From NCBI GenBank assembly GCA_020060485.1, contig JAGVAB010000029.1, forward strand, positions 11,438 through 75,437: DNA of 64,000 nt, read 5' to 3'. Source of the DNA: Anaerolineales bacterium (GTDB lineage: Bacteria > Chloroflexota > Anaerolineae > Anaerolineales > Anaerolineaceae). Shown in pieces: positions 16,910-26,091 of the stretch. Under the pieces are notes generated by a model. The model searched no databases. It saw nothing but the letters and a program-made list of their open reading frames with translations, and was not told the origin of the DNA. Made by a program: the position numbers and the translations under genes. Numbering within the stretch: position 1 is the stretch's first letter; each line of letters begins with the position of its first letter.

Positions 16910-16915
16910 ATGATA
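16910..16915 (-). promoter_or_regulatory. -10 element of the ubiA-like gene, leaderless spacing
   Basis: TATCAT on the minus strand, then TTGAGC, then ATG. The six-base gap places the transcription start at the start codon. Confidence 0.5.
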
Positions 16916-16980
16916 ACATAAGACGCAGTGCAAGAGGGAAAAAGTTGGTTGGGGAAACAGGGATCGGAAGTTGGACATCA

Positions 16981-17118
16981 TCAATTTACCGAGAGTTCGG
17001 GAAAGGTGATGGTCTCCAAAAAGGAGTGAATTTTTTTCACCGCAACAGAAGCCATCCCAAGGTGACCCTCAATGGACAGGTTACTCGGTTTTTCTGCGAT
17101 GTCGATGATTTCTGCCAT
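16981..17118 (-). pseudogene. 45-codon relic with a faint Cas1-like N-terminal pattern
   Basis: A minus-strand frame of 45 codons opens with MAEIIDIAEKPSNLSIEGH and ends ETITFPELSVN-stop. The pattern IIDI...LS at the start and T-[VI]-P-x-x-E-L-[AS]-V later recalls the first 50 residues of some type I/III Cas1 proteins, but the match is from memory and short. No downstream Cas1 sequence, Cas2 or CRISPR repeat is present. A TATCAT lies eight bases upstream of the ATG. It could instead be an unrelated small protein. Confidence 0.3.
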
Positions 17119-17203
17119 CTCTAGTTATGATAAACTCTAGAGGAACCAGGTCAACTACCTATCATTAAAGCAAGTGGCAGTTGGTTTAAAATAGAGTATC
17201 GGG

Positions 17204-18628
17204 ATGTGCTCAATGAAATCATTTACATTTGAAGAAATACCTGGAATAAGAAATCAACGTTCCTATTTTTCTGTATCCATAATTTTCTCATTTATTTTAT
17301 ATTGCATGCTTAGATTTTCGAATTTAGGACATGTATCGAGAATCATACATTTTAGCGACATCATTGCTTATGAAAATTCAGCAACGATCCCATTATTTCA
17401 TCCTGGTTTCTGGATTTCTGGAAAACCCTTTTTGTTTCCCTTAATCCTTAAAATATTTCAAGGGGATTTTCAATCAGTAATTCTTTTTCAAGTCATTATT
17501 TCAATTTTTTGTTGGTCTTTTCTGGCTTACCAAGTGTCAACAATAATAAAATCTTTGCCCTTGAAGATACTGTCATTTGGTTTCGTACTAGCATTTAGTT
17601 TAAGTAAACATATCGCTAACTGGGACCATACTATCTTGTCAGAATCAATTTCAATATCACTTACGGCAATGATCATTGGTCTTTCAATAATGCTTTTGGA
17701 AAATTGGCAAAAATGGAAATTTTTCCTGCTGTGCCTTTGTGCAATGCTTTGGGTAGGTGCTCGAGATACAAATGCTTATCTACTTCTCTTCAGCGGTTTA
17801 ATTCTTGCCATTAAACTCGTTTCCTGCTCTCAAAAGAAAAATGTTGCCGTTACTATCATAGTCTTTATTACAATCTTTCTGCTGAGTTACGTTTCCGCAG
17901 ACATTAGCAAGAGATGGGTTTTTCCTCTGCGCAATGTTATTACCAGGCGCGTTCTCACTTCGGAATACTACGCTATTTTTTTTGAACATTCCTTTGGATG
18001 CAAAATGCCTATGTCTCCCGAGTTGAAAATGACCACAGGTGGACAATCCAGTGAACTATTTTCTGAAAACGAAGCCCTTGTACCGTTTAATACATGGCTT
18101 GTAGAAAAAGGTAAAACATGTTTCATGTTATCAATGCTTAGAAATCCAAGAGATACGATTATGAGGCCATTTGAAAACCGGATTGATTTTTCAGAACTAG
18201 AAAGGGGATATATGGCGGATGATTTCAAACCCTTGTTGCCCAAAAGAATTGAAAACATCCTATTCCCTTCTCAATGGTTATATTTATTAACTTGGGGATT
18301 ACCTGTGATTATCGCCTATTTTTTTGGCAAAAAATGGTTTACGAAAAACGATCTGTTAGCGTTTTTTGCATTTTTGATATTAATTTTTTTCCCACATTAC
18401 ATTCTTATTTGGAATGGAGACGTCATAGAATTATATCGCCACAGCATCCCAACAGTGATTATTTTCTTTCTGGGCATGTGGCTGTTCTTTTTTTACTTGT
18501 TAGATATATTTTGTCATAATCCAAAGGTGTTTTTGAAAAAGGATCCTTTCCGGAATAGGTTTTCGAATCGATATTTCAAAATTCATAAGTTATTCAATGG
18601 CGGCTTGCCAAACCACCCTACTACTTAA
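17204..18628 (+). CDS. AT-rich orphan multi-pass membrane protein
   Basis: 474 residues with roughly ten or more hydrophobic segments; no family recognised with certainty. The layout is a short N-terminus, an early loop with HFSDIIAYEN, many transmembrane helices and a soluble segment (about 250-340) before the last helices. This resembles GT-C glycosyltransferase-like proteins, as does the segment WDHTILSESIS. Base composition is very unlike its neighbours (the line 17281-17340 has only 16 G/C of 60), as are its A/T-ending codons, so recent transfer is likely. A TAAAAT at 17187-17192 lies 11 bases before the ATG; an ATG nine bases on (17213) is an alternative start. Confidence 0.75.
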   Translation: MCSMKSFTFEEIPGIRNQRSYFSVSIIFSFILYCMLRFSNLGHVSRIIHFSDIIAYENSATIPLFHPGFWISGKPFLFPLILKIFQGDFQSVILFQVIISIFCWSFLAYQVSTIIKSLPLKILSFGFVLAFSLSKHIANWDHTILSESISISLTAMIIGLSIMLLENWQKWKFFLLCLCAMLWVGARDTNAYLLLFSGLILAIKLVSCSQKKNVAVTIIVFITIFLLSYVSADISKRWVFPLRNVITRRVLTSEYYAIFFEHSFGCKMPMSPELKMTTGGQSSELFSENEALVPFNTWLVEKGKTCFMLSMLRNPRDTIMRPFENRIDFSELERGYMADDFKPLLPKRIENILFPSQWLYLLTWGLPVIIAYFFGKKWFTKNDLLAFFAFLILIFFPHYILIWNGDVIELYRHSIPTVIIFFLGMWLFFFYLLDIFCHNPKVFLKKDPFRNRFSNRYFKIHKLFNGGLPNHPTT

Positions 18629-18638
18629 AGGTTTGAGA

Positions 18639-19026
18639 TCAACGCACAGCGACAGTCGTGCTGCCCATGGTGTAGAACTTCTTCACCGTGCTTACAGAAT
18701 TATCCACTTCCTCATTGGAGCCTGCCTGGATAATACGTAACCACGTCATTCACCACGGCTTTGACCATATTTCCATCCCCGTCATAGAAATACTCGGCCA
18801 GCAAAGGCGGCGGGGACGTCTCGGTGGGGATGGGTGTAACGCCGGGCGTGACCGGGAGGGTTACTGTGCCGGTGGGCGTCTCAGTGGGCGTGGCGGTCGG
18901 CGTGGCTGTGGCCGTGCTGTCCGTGACGATGACCGCATCCAGGTCATTGATCGATCCGCTGGCGTGTACCAGACGCACCTTGTGCAGCCCGGGTGATAAA
19001 GCAGCACTGAAAATATTATAGCTCCA
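18639..19026 (-). pseudogene. Frameshifted C-terminal remnant of an RHS/YD-repeat surface protein
   Basis: On the minus strand a frame reads WSYNIFSAALSPGLHKVRL, then VHASGSINDLDAVIVTDS, then a Thr-Pro linker (TATPTATPTETPTG). Next comes a YD-type unit, YFYDGDGNMVKAVVNDVVTY. It stops just after YYPGRLQ, but the next frame continues with EEVDNSVSTVKKFYTMGS and TTVAVR-stop, which is how YD-repeat proteins go on. A frameshift near 18720 therefore interrupts the gene, and an in-frame stop at 19027-19029 closes its 5' side. No start is left. It borders the AT-rich gene and looks like debris of a larger cell-surface protein. Confidence 0.75.
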
Positions 19027-19113
19027 TCATAGCAAATGCCGGTCTCATAACGGGCATCAGCATGGATATTGGGATACAGTCCACCAGCATTTCCCCCGCT
19101 TGGGATTGTGAAG

Positions 19114-19119
19114 TAAAAT
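19114..19119 (+). promoter_or_regulatory. -10 element of tlyA, leaderless spacing
   Basis: TAAAAT six bases before the tlyA ATG. No convincing -35 (TTCCCC at the 17-base position). Confidence 0.5.
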
Positions 19120-19125
19120 ACAGGC

Positions 19126-19929
19126 ATGCCAAAAGAAAGACTGGATGTTTTATTGACGGAACAAGGACAGGCCGAGAGCCGATCTCTGGCGCAGCGCCTG
19201 ATCATGGCCGGCCAGGTGCGGGTGGATGGCCAGGTGGTGATCAAACCGGCCACCAGGGTCGACAGCTCTTCCTCATTAGAGGTGGACTGTGGTCAGCGAT
19301 TCGCCTCACGCGGCGGCGAAAAGCTGGAAGCCGCCATGCAGGCTTTCGGTCTGGACGATATCAGCGGCAAGGTATGTGTTGATGTGGGTGCATCCACTGG
19401 CGGTTTTACCGACTGCTTGCTGCAGCACGGGGCAGTCAGGGTGTATGCGGTGGATGTGGGCTATGGTATCTTGCACTGGAAATTGCGCACTGACCCGCGG
19501 GTGGTGCCGATGGAACGCACCAATGCCCGGTATGTTGAGGGATTCAAAGAGCCAGTGCATTTGGTGACAATGGATGCCTCCTTCATTCCTTTGAAAATCC
19601 TGCTGCCAGTGGCCTGCCGCTGGTTTGGTGCAGATGGCGGGCAGATGGTGGTGCTGGTCAAACCGCAGTTTGAGGCCGGCCGGCAGGTGGTTGCCAAGGG
19701 CAAGGGGGTGGTGCGCGACCCCGAAGTGCATCGCCAGGTGCTGATGGAGGTGCTGGGGTTTGCTCAGGAGAGCGGGATGGAAGTGCGCGGGCTGATCTGC
19801 TCGCCATTACACGGTCCGAAGGGCAACACGGAATTCCTGGCGCATTTGGGGTATCCCGGGAAGTGGACGGTGGATCTGGCAGCGTTGGTGGATGGTGTGC
19901 TGCCAGAGGTTGAGGAAGAGGCATCCTGA
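19126..19929 (+). CDS. tlyA: TlyA-family rRNA 2'-O-methyltransferase
   Basis: 267 residues. An N-terminal S4 RNA-binding domain (MPKERLDVLLTEQGQAESRS through about 60) is joined to an FtsJ-like methyltransferase. The SAM loop is VCVDVGASTGGFTDCLLQ, and YAVDVGYGILHWKLR and LVKPQFEAG are typical of TlyA/hemolysin A. Mycobacterial TlyA methylates 16S C1409 and 23S C1920 and confers capreomycin sensitivity; the same activity is inferred here. The gene starts right at the edge of the pseudogene island, with a -10 hexamer six bases upstream and no ribosome-binding site at useful spacing, so it is probably leaderless. Confidence 0.93.
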   Translation: MPKERLDVLLTEQGQAESRSLAQRLIMAGQVRVDGQVVIKPATRVDSSSSLEVDCGQRFASRGGEKLEAAMQAFGLDDISGKVCVDVGASTGGFTDCLLQHGAVRVYAVDVGYGILHWKLRTDPRVVPMERTNARYVEGFKEPVHLVTMDASFIPLKILLPVACRWFGADGGQMVVLVKPQFEAGRQVVAKGKGVVRDPEVHRQVLMEVLGFAQESGMEVRGLICSPLHGPKGNTEFLAHLGYPGKWTVDLAALVDGVLPEVEEEAS

Positions 19930-19978
19930 GCAGGCCGCGTGCAGGGATTGTTGCTGGGTGAGTGATTTCGTGACCCGG

Positions 19979-20001
19979 CACCCTTCGACAGGCTCAGGGT
20001 G
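19979..20001. repeat. Dispersed palindromic repeat unit
   Basis: CACCCT...AGGGTG around TTCGACAGGCTC. I recognise this short element as one that recurs in intergenic regions of many bacterial genomes; translated, it gives the familiar artefact 'TLSLSKG'. Only one copy is seen in this window. Confidence 0.6.
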
Positions 20002-20073
20002 CGGGACAATCGAAGGGGAACGGATCTTGGCATCCTGGCATTCATCGTGTTGGGTGATAGATTTAACGAGAGG

Positions 20074-20103
20074 TTGAATAGCGCCGCTAATCTGCGGTAT
20101 ACT
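20074..20103 (+). promoter_or_regulatory. Promoter of lepA and downstream glycan genes
   Basis: TTGAAT (20074-20079), 18-base spacer, TATACT (20098-20103). The predicted start is only about five bases before the lepA ATG (20115), too short for a ribosome-binding site. Confidence 0.65.
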
Positions 20104-20114
20104 ACTATCCGCTT

Positions 20115-21917
20115 ATGAAACGAGAACTGATCCGGAATTTTTGCATTATTGCTCATATTGATCACGGCAAGTCAACCCTGGCTGACCGTTTGTTGCAGCT
20201 TACCGGTACCATCTCTGACCGCGACATGCAGAACCAGGTTCTGGATACAATGGACCTGGAACGCGAGAAGGGTGTGACGATCAAGGCCTCGGCGGTGCGC
20301 ATGAGCTATACAGCCAGCGACGGGCAAACCTATGAGCTTAACCTGATTGACACGCCGGGGCATGTGGATTTTGGCTATGAGGTCAGCCGGGCATTGGCAG
20401 CCTGTGAGGGTGCTTTGCTGGTGGTGGATGCCACGCAGGGCATAGAGGCGCAGACCCTGGCCAATCTTTATCTGGCGCTGGAATCCGACCTGGTGATCTT
20501 CCCTGTTTTAAACAAGATTGATTTATCTTCGGCTGTGCCAGACAAGGTAGCTGATGATTTGGGCAATTTGCTGGGCATAGACCCGGGCAGCATCCCGCGC
20601 ATATCTGCCAAGGAAGGGTTGCATGTGGAGCAGGTGCTGGAGGCGATTGTTAGCCGGTTCCCGCCGCCCACGGGAGAGATCGATGCACCTTTGCAGGCGT
20701 TAATCTTTGACTCGCATTACGATGCTTACAAGGGTGTGATCGCATATATACGCGTGGTGCAGGGTGAACTGCGCCCCACGGACACTTTGCGGTTGATGGC
20801 GACCCGCACGGATCTTAAACCAGTGGAGATCGGGGTGTTTGCCCCGAACATGAAACCTGATGTCCTGCTGCAAGCAGGGGATGTGGGCTATATTGCCACG
20901 GGATTGAAGACGGTCAAGGAATGCCGGGTGGGAGATACTTTCACCAAAGCTTCCCAGCCTGCAGGGCAGTCTTTGCCTGGTTACAAGCATGCCAAGCCGA
21001 TGGTGTTTGCCGGTATTTATCCAGTGGACGGCGAGGATTATGAAGACCTGAAAGAGGCGCTGGAGAAATTGCAGTTGAACGATGCCTCTTTGCAGTATGA
21101 ACCGGAAATTTCGCAGGCCTTGAATTTCGGCTTCCGCTGCGGATTTTTGGGGCTTTTCCACATGGAGATCATCCAGGAACGTTTGGAGCGGGAGTATGAC
21201 CTGGATATCGTGGTTACGGCGCCTTCGGTGGAATACAAACTGAAGATGCGCGATGGCCGCGAATTGTTGATCGACTCTCCGGCGCAACTGCCGGACGAAA
21301 CCCTGATCGAGGAGATTGGGGAACCGTGGATGCAACTGCAAATCTTTTCGCCCACAGAGTATTACGGGACGATCATGGATTTGGTGACAAAACGCCGGGG
21401 AACGTATATCGATCAGGATTATCCGGCGCCAAACCGGGTGCAGCTAAATTACGAAATCCCGCTTTCTGAATTGATCGTGGATTTCTTTGACGATTTGAAA
21501 TCACGGACGCGCGGTTATGCTTCGATGGATTACCAGTTTGCGGAATACCGCCCTGGCGATCTGGTGAAGCTGGAAGTGCTGGTGGGCGGTGAGCCGGTGG
21601 ATGCCCTGGCGGCCATTGTGCACCGCGAAGATGCCTATCACAAGGGACAGTCATTGGTGACCAGGCTGCGGAAATTGATCCCGCGTCAGTTGTATGATGT
21701 GCCCATCCAGGCTTCTGCGACCGGACGGGTGATCTCAAGAGCCAATGTGAAAGCGCTGCGCAAAGATGTGCTGGCCAAGTGCTATGGCGGCGATATTTCG
21801 CGCAAGAAAAAACTGCTGGAAAAACAGAAGCGCGGCAAGAAGCGCATGAAGATGGTCGGAAATGTCGAAATTCCCCAGGAAGCCTTTATGGCTGTTTTGC
21901 GCCTGGAGGACGATTGA
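20115..21917 (+). CDS. lepA: Elongation factor 4 (LepA)
   Basis: 600 residues, the usual LepA length. GTPase motifs: [14 protein letters not shown] (G1), [14 protein letters not shown] (G3), NKIDL (G4). Domains II-V follow, ending with the EF4-specific C-terminal segment [20 protein letters not shown] and [24 protein letters not shown]. It back-translocates or remodels ribosomes and aids initiation and assembly. It has an almost leaderless promoter. Its stop overlaps the TTG start of the flippase-like gene (TTGA), so the surface-glycan genes appear translationally linked to lepA. Confidence 0.97.
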   Translation: MKRELIRNFCIIAHIDHGKSTLADRLLQLTGTISDRDMQNQVLDTMDLEREKGVTIKASAVRMSYTASDGQTYELNLIDTPGHVDFGYEVSRALAACEGALLVVDATQGIEAQTLANLYLALESDLVIFPVLNKIDLSSAVPDKVADDLGNLLGIDPGSIPRISAKEGLHVEQVLEAIVSRFPPPTGEIDAPLQALIFDSHYDAYKGVIAYIRVVQGELRPTDTLRLMATRTDLKPVEIGVFAPNMKPDVLLQAGDVGYIATGLKTVKECRVGDTFTKASQPAGQSLPGYKHAKPMVFAGIYPVDGEDYEDLKEALEKLQLNDASLQYEPEISQALNFGFRCGFLGLFHMEIIQERLEREYDLDIVVTAPSVEYKLKMRDGRELLIDSPAQLPDETLIEEIGEPWMQLQIFSPTEYYGTIMDLVTKRRGTYIDQDYPAPNRVQLNYEIPLSELIVDFFDDLKSRTRGYASMDYQFAEYRPGDLVKLEVLVGGEPVDALAAIVHREDAYHKGQSLVTRLRKLIPRQLYDVPIQASATGRVISRANVKALRKDVLAKCYGGDISRKKKLLEKQKRGKKRMKMVGNVEIPQEAFMAVLRLEDD

Positions 21918-22939
21918 AAACACTGATTGCCTATTTGCGCAAGAATTTGATGCGCTGGCTGCCGGGGGTGCTGATCAGTATTGTGGCATTGGGCGCCATT
22001 CTTTTTCTGATCAAATTTCAGGAACAGGATGCGAAGATTGATTTCTCAGTGATTCGGCCGGAGGCGATGGTGGCGGCGGTGTTGCTGACCATCCTTTCGC
22101 TGCTTTCAAAGTCGATGTTGTGGCGCACATTGCTGGACAACAAACCGACATTGGGACAAACTTTTCTGATCGTCAATGAGGGTTACCTGCTTAACAATCT
22201 CCTGCCCTTGAAGGCTGGAGAGCTTGGACGGGCTGTCTTTATGGGCAAGGCCACCGGTCTGGGGACACTGCATGTGTTGTCCACCATTGTGATCGAAAGG
22301 GCTTTTGATGTGGCGGTGGCAGCCGGTATGTTCCTGGCGACTTTTCCCCTGATATTGGGCGTAGAGGATGCCAACAAGACGCTGGCGCTGGTTTCGCTGG
22401 CGGCGGTTATCCTGGTATTTGTGCTGCTGTTTTTGATGGCACGTTACCATGAGCAGGTGAAAAAAATCGTTGAGGGCTGGGGTCAAAAAAGCCCGCTGGT
22501 TGCAAAATTCGTGGTTCCCAAACTCGATGGCTTGCTGCGCGGTTTGGGTGTACTAACTGACGCCCGCCAATTCCTGTTGGCCATTTTCTGGCTGGTGGTG
22601 ACCTGGTCAATCTGGGTGTCCATTTACTATATTGTGTTGTTGTCACTTGTGCCAGATGCGCCCCTGTGGTGGGGTGCTTTTGTTGACAGCTTTTTGGCAC
22701 TGGGAGCGGCAGTGCCTTCCGCACCGGCCGGGTTGGGTGTGTATGAGGCTTCACTGGTGGGGGCATTGTCCTTTTTGGGGATCAGTGTATCGGTTGGGCT
22801 TTCTTATGCCCTGGCCATGCATTTAATGCAATTTTTGGTGACCGGCACGTTTGGGCTGGTTGGACTGATCAAGGAAGGGCGCTCTTTCGCTTCGTTGTTT
22901 GAGGCTTTGCAGCAACGCGAGCAGGACGTTGAAGATTGA
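21914..22939 (+). CDS. Lysylphosphatidylglycerol synthase TM-like / UPF0104 flippase-like membrane protein
   Basis: 341 residues with about eight transmembrane segments. [24 protein letters not shown] and the later [17 protein letters not shown] are the hallmark segments of the UPF0104/YbhN/AglD C-terminal family (LPG synthase transmembrane region without the aminoacyl domain). Such proteins sit next to glycosyltransferases and are suspected of moving or handling polyprenyl-linked substrates; the exact role is unproven. The TTG at 21914 overlaps the lepA stop and has GGAGG four bases upstream; an open frame extending back into lepA is shadow. An epimerase, a GT4 and a methyltransferase follow. 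Confidence 0.85.
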   Translation: MKTLIAYLRKNLMRWLPGVLISIVALGAILFLIKFQEQDAKIDFSVIRPEAMVAAVLLTILSLLSKSMLWRTLLDNKPTLGQTFLIVNEGYLLNNLLPLKAGELGRAVFMGKATGLGTLHVLSTIVIERAFDVAVAAGMFLATFPLILGVEDANKTLALVSLAAVILVFVLLFLMARYHEQVKKIVEGWGQKSPLVAKFVVPKLDGLLRGLGVLTDARQFLLAIFWLVVTWSIWVSIYYIVLLSLVPDAPLWWGAFVDSFLALGAAVPSAPAGLGVYEASLVGALSFLGISVSVGLSYALAMHLMQFLVTGTFGLVGLIKEGRSFASLFEALQQREQDVED

Positions 22940-22985
22940 CTTGACCATAATCAGCGCCTGAGAAAAACCCTTGGGGAGTAGAGAT

Positions 22986-24017
22986 ATGGCGAAACACTAT
23001 TTGATCACTGGCGGAGCCGGTTTCATTGGCTCGAACTATGTCGAGCGGCTGCTCGGCAGAGGGGAGCAAGTGGTCGTCTTTGATAATCTTTCCAGAGCCG
23101 GGGCCGAGGTCAATCTGCGCTGGCTGCGAGAAAAGTATGGAGCAGCTGCCTTCCGCCTGGCGGAAGGAGATGTGCGGGACGCAGTGGCCATTCAACAGGC
23201 GGCAGCAGATGCAGATGTGATCGTGCATCTGGCCGGGCAGGTGGCAGTTACCACCTCGGTCAGCAACCCGCGCGAGGATTTTGAGAGCAATGCCTTGGGC
23301 ACTTTCAATGTGCTGGAGGCGGCCCGCATTTCCGGCCGCAACCCGATATTCGTATATTCATCGACCAATAAAGTCTACGGGGGCATGGAGAATGTGCGCG
23401 TGGTGGAAGAGGAAACCCGCTACGGATACGCCGACCTGCCGCAGGGGGTGCCGGAAGATGCATTGCTGGATTTTCACTCGCCTTATGGCTGCTCAAAAGG
23501 CGCCGGAGACCAGTATGTGCGTGACTATTCCCGCATTTATGGTTTGCCGACGGTGGTCTTTCGGCAATCCTGCATCTATGGGCCGCGCCAGTTTGGCATT
23601 GAGGACCAGGGCTGGGTGGCGTGGTTTGTGATCGCAGCCATTACCGGACGGCCGATCACCATTTATGGCGATGGTAAACAGGTGCGGGACGTGCTGTTTG
23701 TGACGGATCTGCTGGATGCCTATGATGCCGCCGTGGCGCAAATCGACAAGGCTGCCGGTCAGGTTTTCAATGTGGGCGGCGGAATTGAGAATACCATGTC
23801 CATTTGGCGGGAGTTTGGGCCGATGCTGGAGAGGCTGGCTGGGCATCCCATTCTGACGGGAACGGGGGATTGGCGGCCCGGAGATCAGCCGGTGTTTGTG
23901 GCCGACATCCGCAAGGCTGAAGATGTTTTGGGTTGGCGGCCAAAAGTGAGTGTTCAGGAAGGGGTTGAGCGCCTGTACGCATGGTGCCAGGCCAATCAAA
24001 ATCTTTTTGAAGGGTAA
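22986..24017 (+). CDS. NAD-dependent epimerase, CDP-paratose 2-epimerase (tyvelose)-like
   Basis: 343-residue extended short-chain dehydrogenase. NAD-binding LITGGAGFIGSN is at the N-terminus, then VVFDNLSRAGAEVNLRWLRE, YSSTNKVYGG, and the catalytic YxxxK in SPYGCSKGAGDQY. The combination NLSR-x-G-x-E-x-NL and STNKVYGG is typical of CDP-paratose/CDP-tyvelose 2-epimerases (RfbE type) rather than GalE, but no CDP-3,6-dideoxyhexose synthesis genes are nearby, so the substrate is uncertain. The ATG at 22986 has GGAG seven bases upstream. The GT4 gene begins seven bases after its stop. Confidence 0.85.
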   Translation: MAKHYLITGGAGFIGSNYVERLLGRGEQVVVFDNLSRAGAEVNLRWLREKYGAAAFRLAEGDVRDAVAIQQAAADADVIVHLAGQVAVTTSVSNPREDFESNALGTFNVLEAARISGRNPIFVYSSTNKVYGGMENVRVVEEETRYGYADLPQGVPEDALLDFHSPYGCSKGAGDQYVRDYSRIYGLPTVVFRQSCIYGPRQFGIEDQGWVAWFVIAAITGRPITIYGDGKQVRDVLFVTDLLDAYDAAVAQIDKAAGQVFNVGGGIENTMSIWREFGPMLERLAGHPILTGTGDWRPGDQPVFVADIRKAEDVLGWRPKVSVQEGVERLYAWCQANQNLFEG

Positions 24018-24024
24018 ACCAATC

Positions 24025-25200
24025 GTGCGAATTTTGACAGCCATAACATATTACCGGCCACACACCAGTGGCCTGACGATCTATGCCGAAAGACTGGCCA
24101 GGGCATTGGCGCATCGCGGCCATGCGGTGACGGTGCTTACCTCGCAGTATGAAAATGGCCTGCCCAGAGAAGAGGTGGTGGATGGGGTGCGCATTGTGCG
24201 CGCACCGGTGTTGTTTCGTATCAGCAAGGGTGTGATCATGCCTACCTTTGGGCTGCTGGCCAGTAAGCTGGTGATGGAGCATGATGTGATCCAACTGCAT
24301 CTTCCGCAGTTTGACGCGGCCGGTCTGGCGCTGCGCGGACGTCTGCTGCGCAAGCCCACCGTGTTGACGTATCATTGCGATCTGCGCATGCCGCCAGGGT
24401 TGCTCAGTTTGGCGGCCAATCAGGCTGTGCTGCTGATGAATGAATTGGCAGCGTTCTTTACGCACCGCATTGTGACCTATACCCAGGATTATGCGGAGCA
24501 TTCTCCGTATATCTCGCGGCATATGGATAAGCTGCGGGTGATCAACCCGCCGGTCGTGCTGCCGGAGACCACACCGGATGCGTTAGAGGCGTTTCGTGCA
24601 GCCAATAATCCTGGCCAGCGCAAACCGGTGATCGGGATGGCCTCGCGTTTTGCCACCGAGAAAGGCGTGGAGATCCTGTTGAATGCCATGCCGCGGTTGA
24701 TCGAGCGTTTTCCCGATTTGCAGGTGCAATTCGCCGGCCCATACGGGAATATCATCGGCGAGGAGGATTACTTCGCGAGGCTAGAACCGACCATTCGCAA
24801 GTATCAGGAGAGCGGGTACTGGCGGTTTTTGGGAAATCTCAATCCACAACAAATGGCGAATTACTACCCCAACCTGGATGTGCTGGTGATGCCCAGCCTG
24901 AATTCCACTGAAGCATTTGGTTTGGTGCAGATCGAGGCGATGATGAACGGGGTGCCCAGCGTGGCTTCTGATCTGCCAGGTGTGCGCCAGCCGGCTTTGC
25001 GGCATCGGATGGGCAAGATCATCCCGATTGGTGATGCAGATGCCCTGGCAGCAGCTTTGCTGGAAATTTTTACCAACCCGGCTGCTTACCGTCAGGATGC
25101 GGCCATGATTGCCCGGCAATATGTACCAGACCACATTGCGGCAGCTTATGAGGACTTGTTCACGGAGATGCTGGATGAGTTGAAGCAGGCGAAAAAATAG
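24025..25200 (+). CDS. Glycosyltransferase family 4 protein
   Basis: 391 residues, GT-B fold. An N-terminal acceptor domain opens with ILTAITYYRPHTSGLTIYAE, and the C-terminal nucleotide-sugar domain (about 200 on) carries GMASRFATEKGVEILL. The retaining-enzyme EX7E pair lies in SLNSTEAFGLVQIEAMMNG. It would transfer a sugar onto a glycan or lipid on the cytoplasmic face; donor and acceptor are unknown. The GTG at 24025 is chosen, with AAGGG upstream; the longer frame back to 23950 lies inside the epimerase gene. Tight spacing ties it to the epimerase (7 bases) and the methyltransferase (7 bases). Confidence 0.92.
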   Translation: MRILTAITYYRPHTSGLTIYAERLARALAHRGHAVTVLTSQYENGLPREEVVDGVRIVRAPVLFRISKGVIMPTFGLLASKLVMEHDVIQLHLPQFDAAGLALRGRLLRKPTVLTYHCDLRMPPGLLSLAANQAVLLMNELAAFFTHRIVTYTQDYAEHSPYISRHMDKLRVINPPVVLPETTPDALEAFRAANNPGQRKPVIGMASRFATEKGVEILLNAMPRLIERFPDLQVQFAGPYGNIIGEEDYFARLEPTIRKYQESGYWRFLGNLNPQQMANYYPNLDVLVMPSLNSTEAFGLVQIEAMMNGVPSVASDLPGVRQPALRHRMGKIIPIGDADALAAALLEIFTNPAAYRQDAAMIARQYVPDHIAAAYEDLFTEMLDELKQAKK

Positions 25201-25207
25201 AGAAGCG

Positions 25208-26035
25208 ATGATGGAAAATCAAAAAGCAGGAATTACAACAGAGGTTGAACGGGATTATCTGTGGCTGAATTTGCGGGAGTTGCCTTATTTTCGGGCTGTG
25301 TTGCGGGCGGTGGAAGCACGCAGCTATCAGCAGTTTGACCTGCCAGGGCCGATCCTAGATCTGGGCTGCGGTGATGGGCAGTTTGTGACCACGGCTTTTA
25401 CTGAGCCGCTGGATGTGGGCCTGGACCCGTGGACGGGACCGGTGCATCTGGCGGGCAAGGCTGGCGGGCACCGTCTGGTCATTCAGGGCAGCGGCGACCT
25501 GATGCCGTTTCCATCGGCTCATTTTGGCAGCGCAATCAGCAATTCCGTTCTGGAGCATATCCCGGAGCTGGATTCGGTGCTGGCAGAGATGGCGCGGGTG
25601 TTGAAGCCAGGCGCGATGTTCGTTTTTTGTGTGCCCAATCACAACTTTCTGGCGAATTTGTCGATATCCAATTTTTTGGACCGCATCGGGTTGCGTTTTC
25701 TGGGGGAAGCCTATCGGCGGTTCTTCAACTGGATTTCCCGGCATTATCATTGTGATTCGCCGGAGGTGTGGCAGGAACGGCTGACAAAGGCCGGATTTGA
25801 GATCGAGAGATACTGGCATTATTTTTCGCCGCGGGCATTGCGCATTCTGGAGTTGGGGCATTATTGGGGCGTGCCGACTGTGCTTAATCATTTCGTGTTC
25901 AAGCGTTGGATCCTGGTGCCACAGCGCTGGAATTTTGTGCTGACGAATGCCATTGTCAAAGCGGCTTATGAAGAAGAAGTTGAACAGCCACAAGGCTCGT
26001 ATTCTTTTTATGTGGCGCGGCGCAAAATCAGGTGA
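25208..26035 (+). CDS. Class I SAM-dependent methyltransferase
   Basis: 275 residues. Motif I is ILDLGCGDGQFVTTAF, the motif II-like acidic residue is in VGLDPW, and motif IV is SAISNSVLEHIPELDSVLAEMARVLK written here in part as SNSVLEHIPELDSVLAEM. This is the Methyltransf_11 type. A substrate cannot be read from the sequence; its place at the end of the flippase-epimerase-GT4 block suggests a glycan or lipid carrier. Two adjacent ATGs (25208, 25211) are both possible starts. A terminator follows 23 bases after the stop. Confidence 0.88.
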   Translation: MMENQKAGITTEVERDYLWLNLRELPYFRAVLRAVEARSYQQFDLPGPILDLGCGDGQFVTTAFTEPLDVGLDPWTGPVHLAGKAGGHRLVIQGSGDLMPFPSAHFGSAISNSVLEHIPELDSVLAEMARVLKPGAMFVFCVPNHNFLANLSISNFLDRIGLRFLGEAYRRFFNWISRHYHCDSPEVWQERLTKAGFEIERYWHYFSPRALRILELGHYWGVPTVLNHFVFKRWILVPQRWNFVLTNAIVKAAYEEEVEQPQGSYSFYVARRKIR

Positions 26036-26058
26036 ACACGAAGAGACAATTTGGTATC

Positions 26059-26091
26059 GCTGCGCATGAAGCTGCGCAGCTTTATTTTATT
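26059..26091 (+). terminator. Terminator of the lepA-methyltransferase run
   Basis: Arms GCTGCGCA (26059-26066) and TGCGCAGC (26073-26080), loop of six, followed by TTTATTTTATT. Confidence 0.88.

Noticed and set aside
18824..18950. Short GT-rich near-repeats (ggcgtggcggtcggcgtggc type)
   Set aside because: They encode the Thr-Pro linker of the RHS-type remnant on the minus strand, so they are not a regulatory tandem repeat.
21779..21913. Longer frame for the flippase-like gene inside lepA
   Set aside because: The extra residues are an Arg/Glu-rich shadow of the lepA C-terminus; the TTG at 21914 has GGAGG and overlaps the lepA stop.
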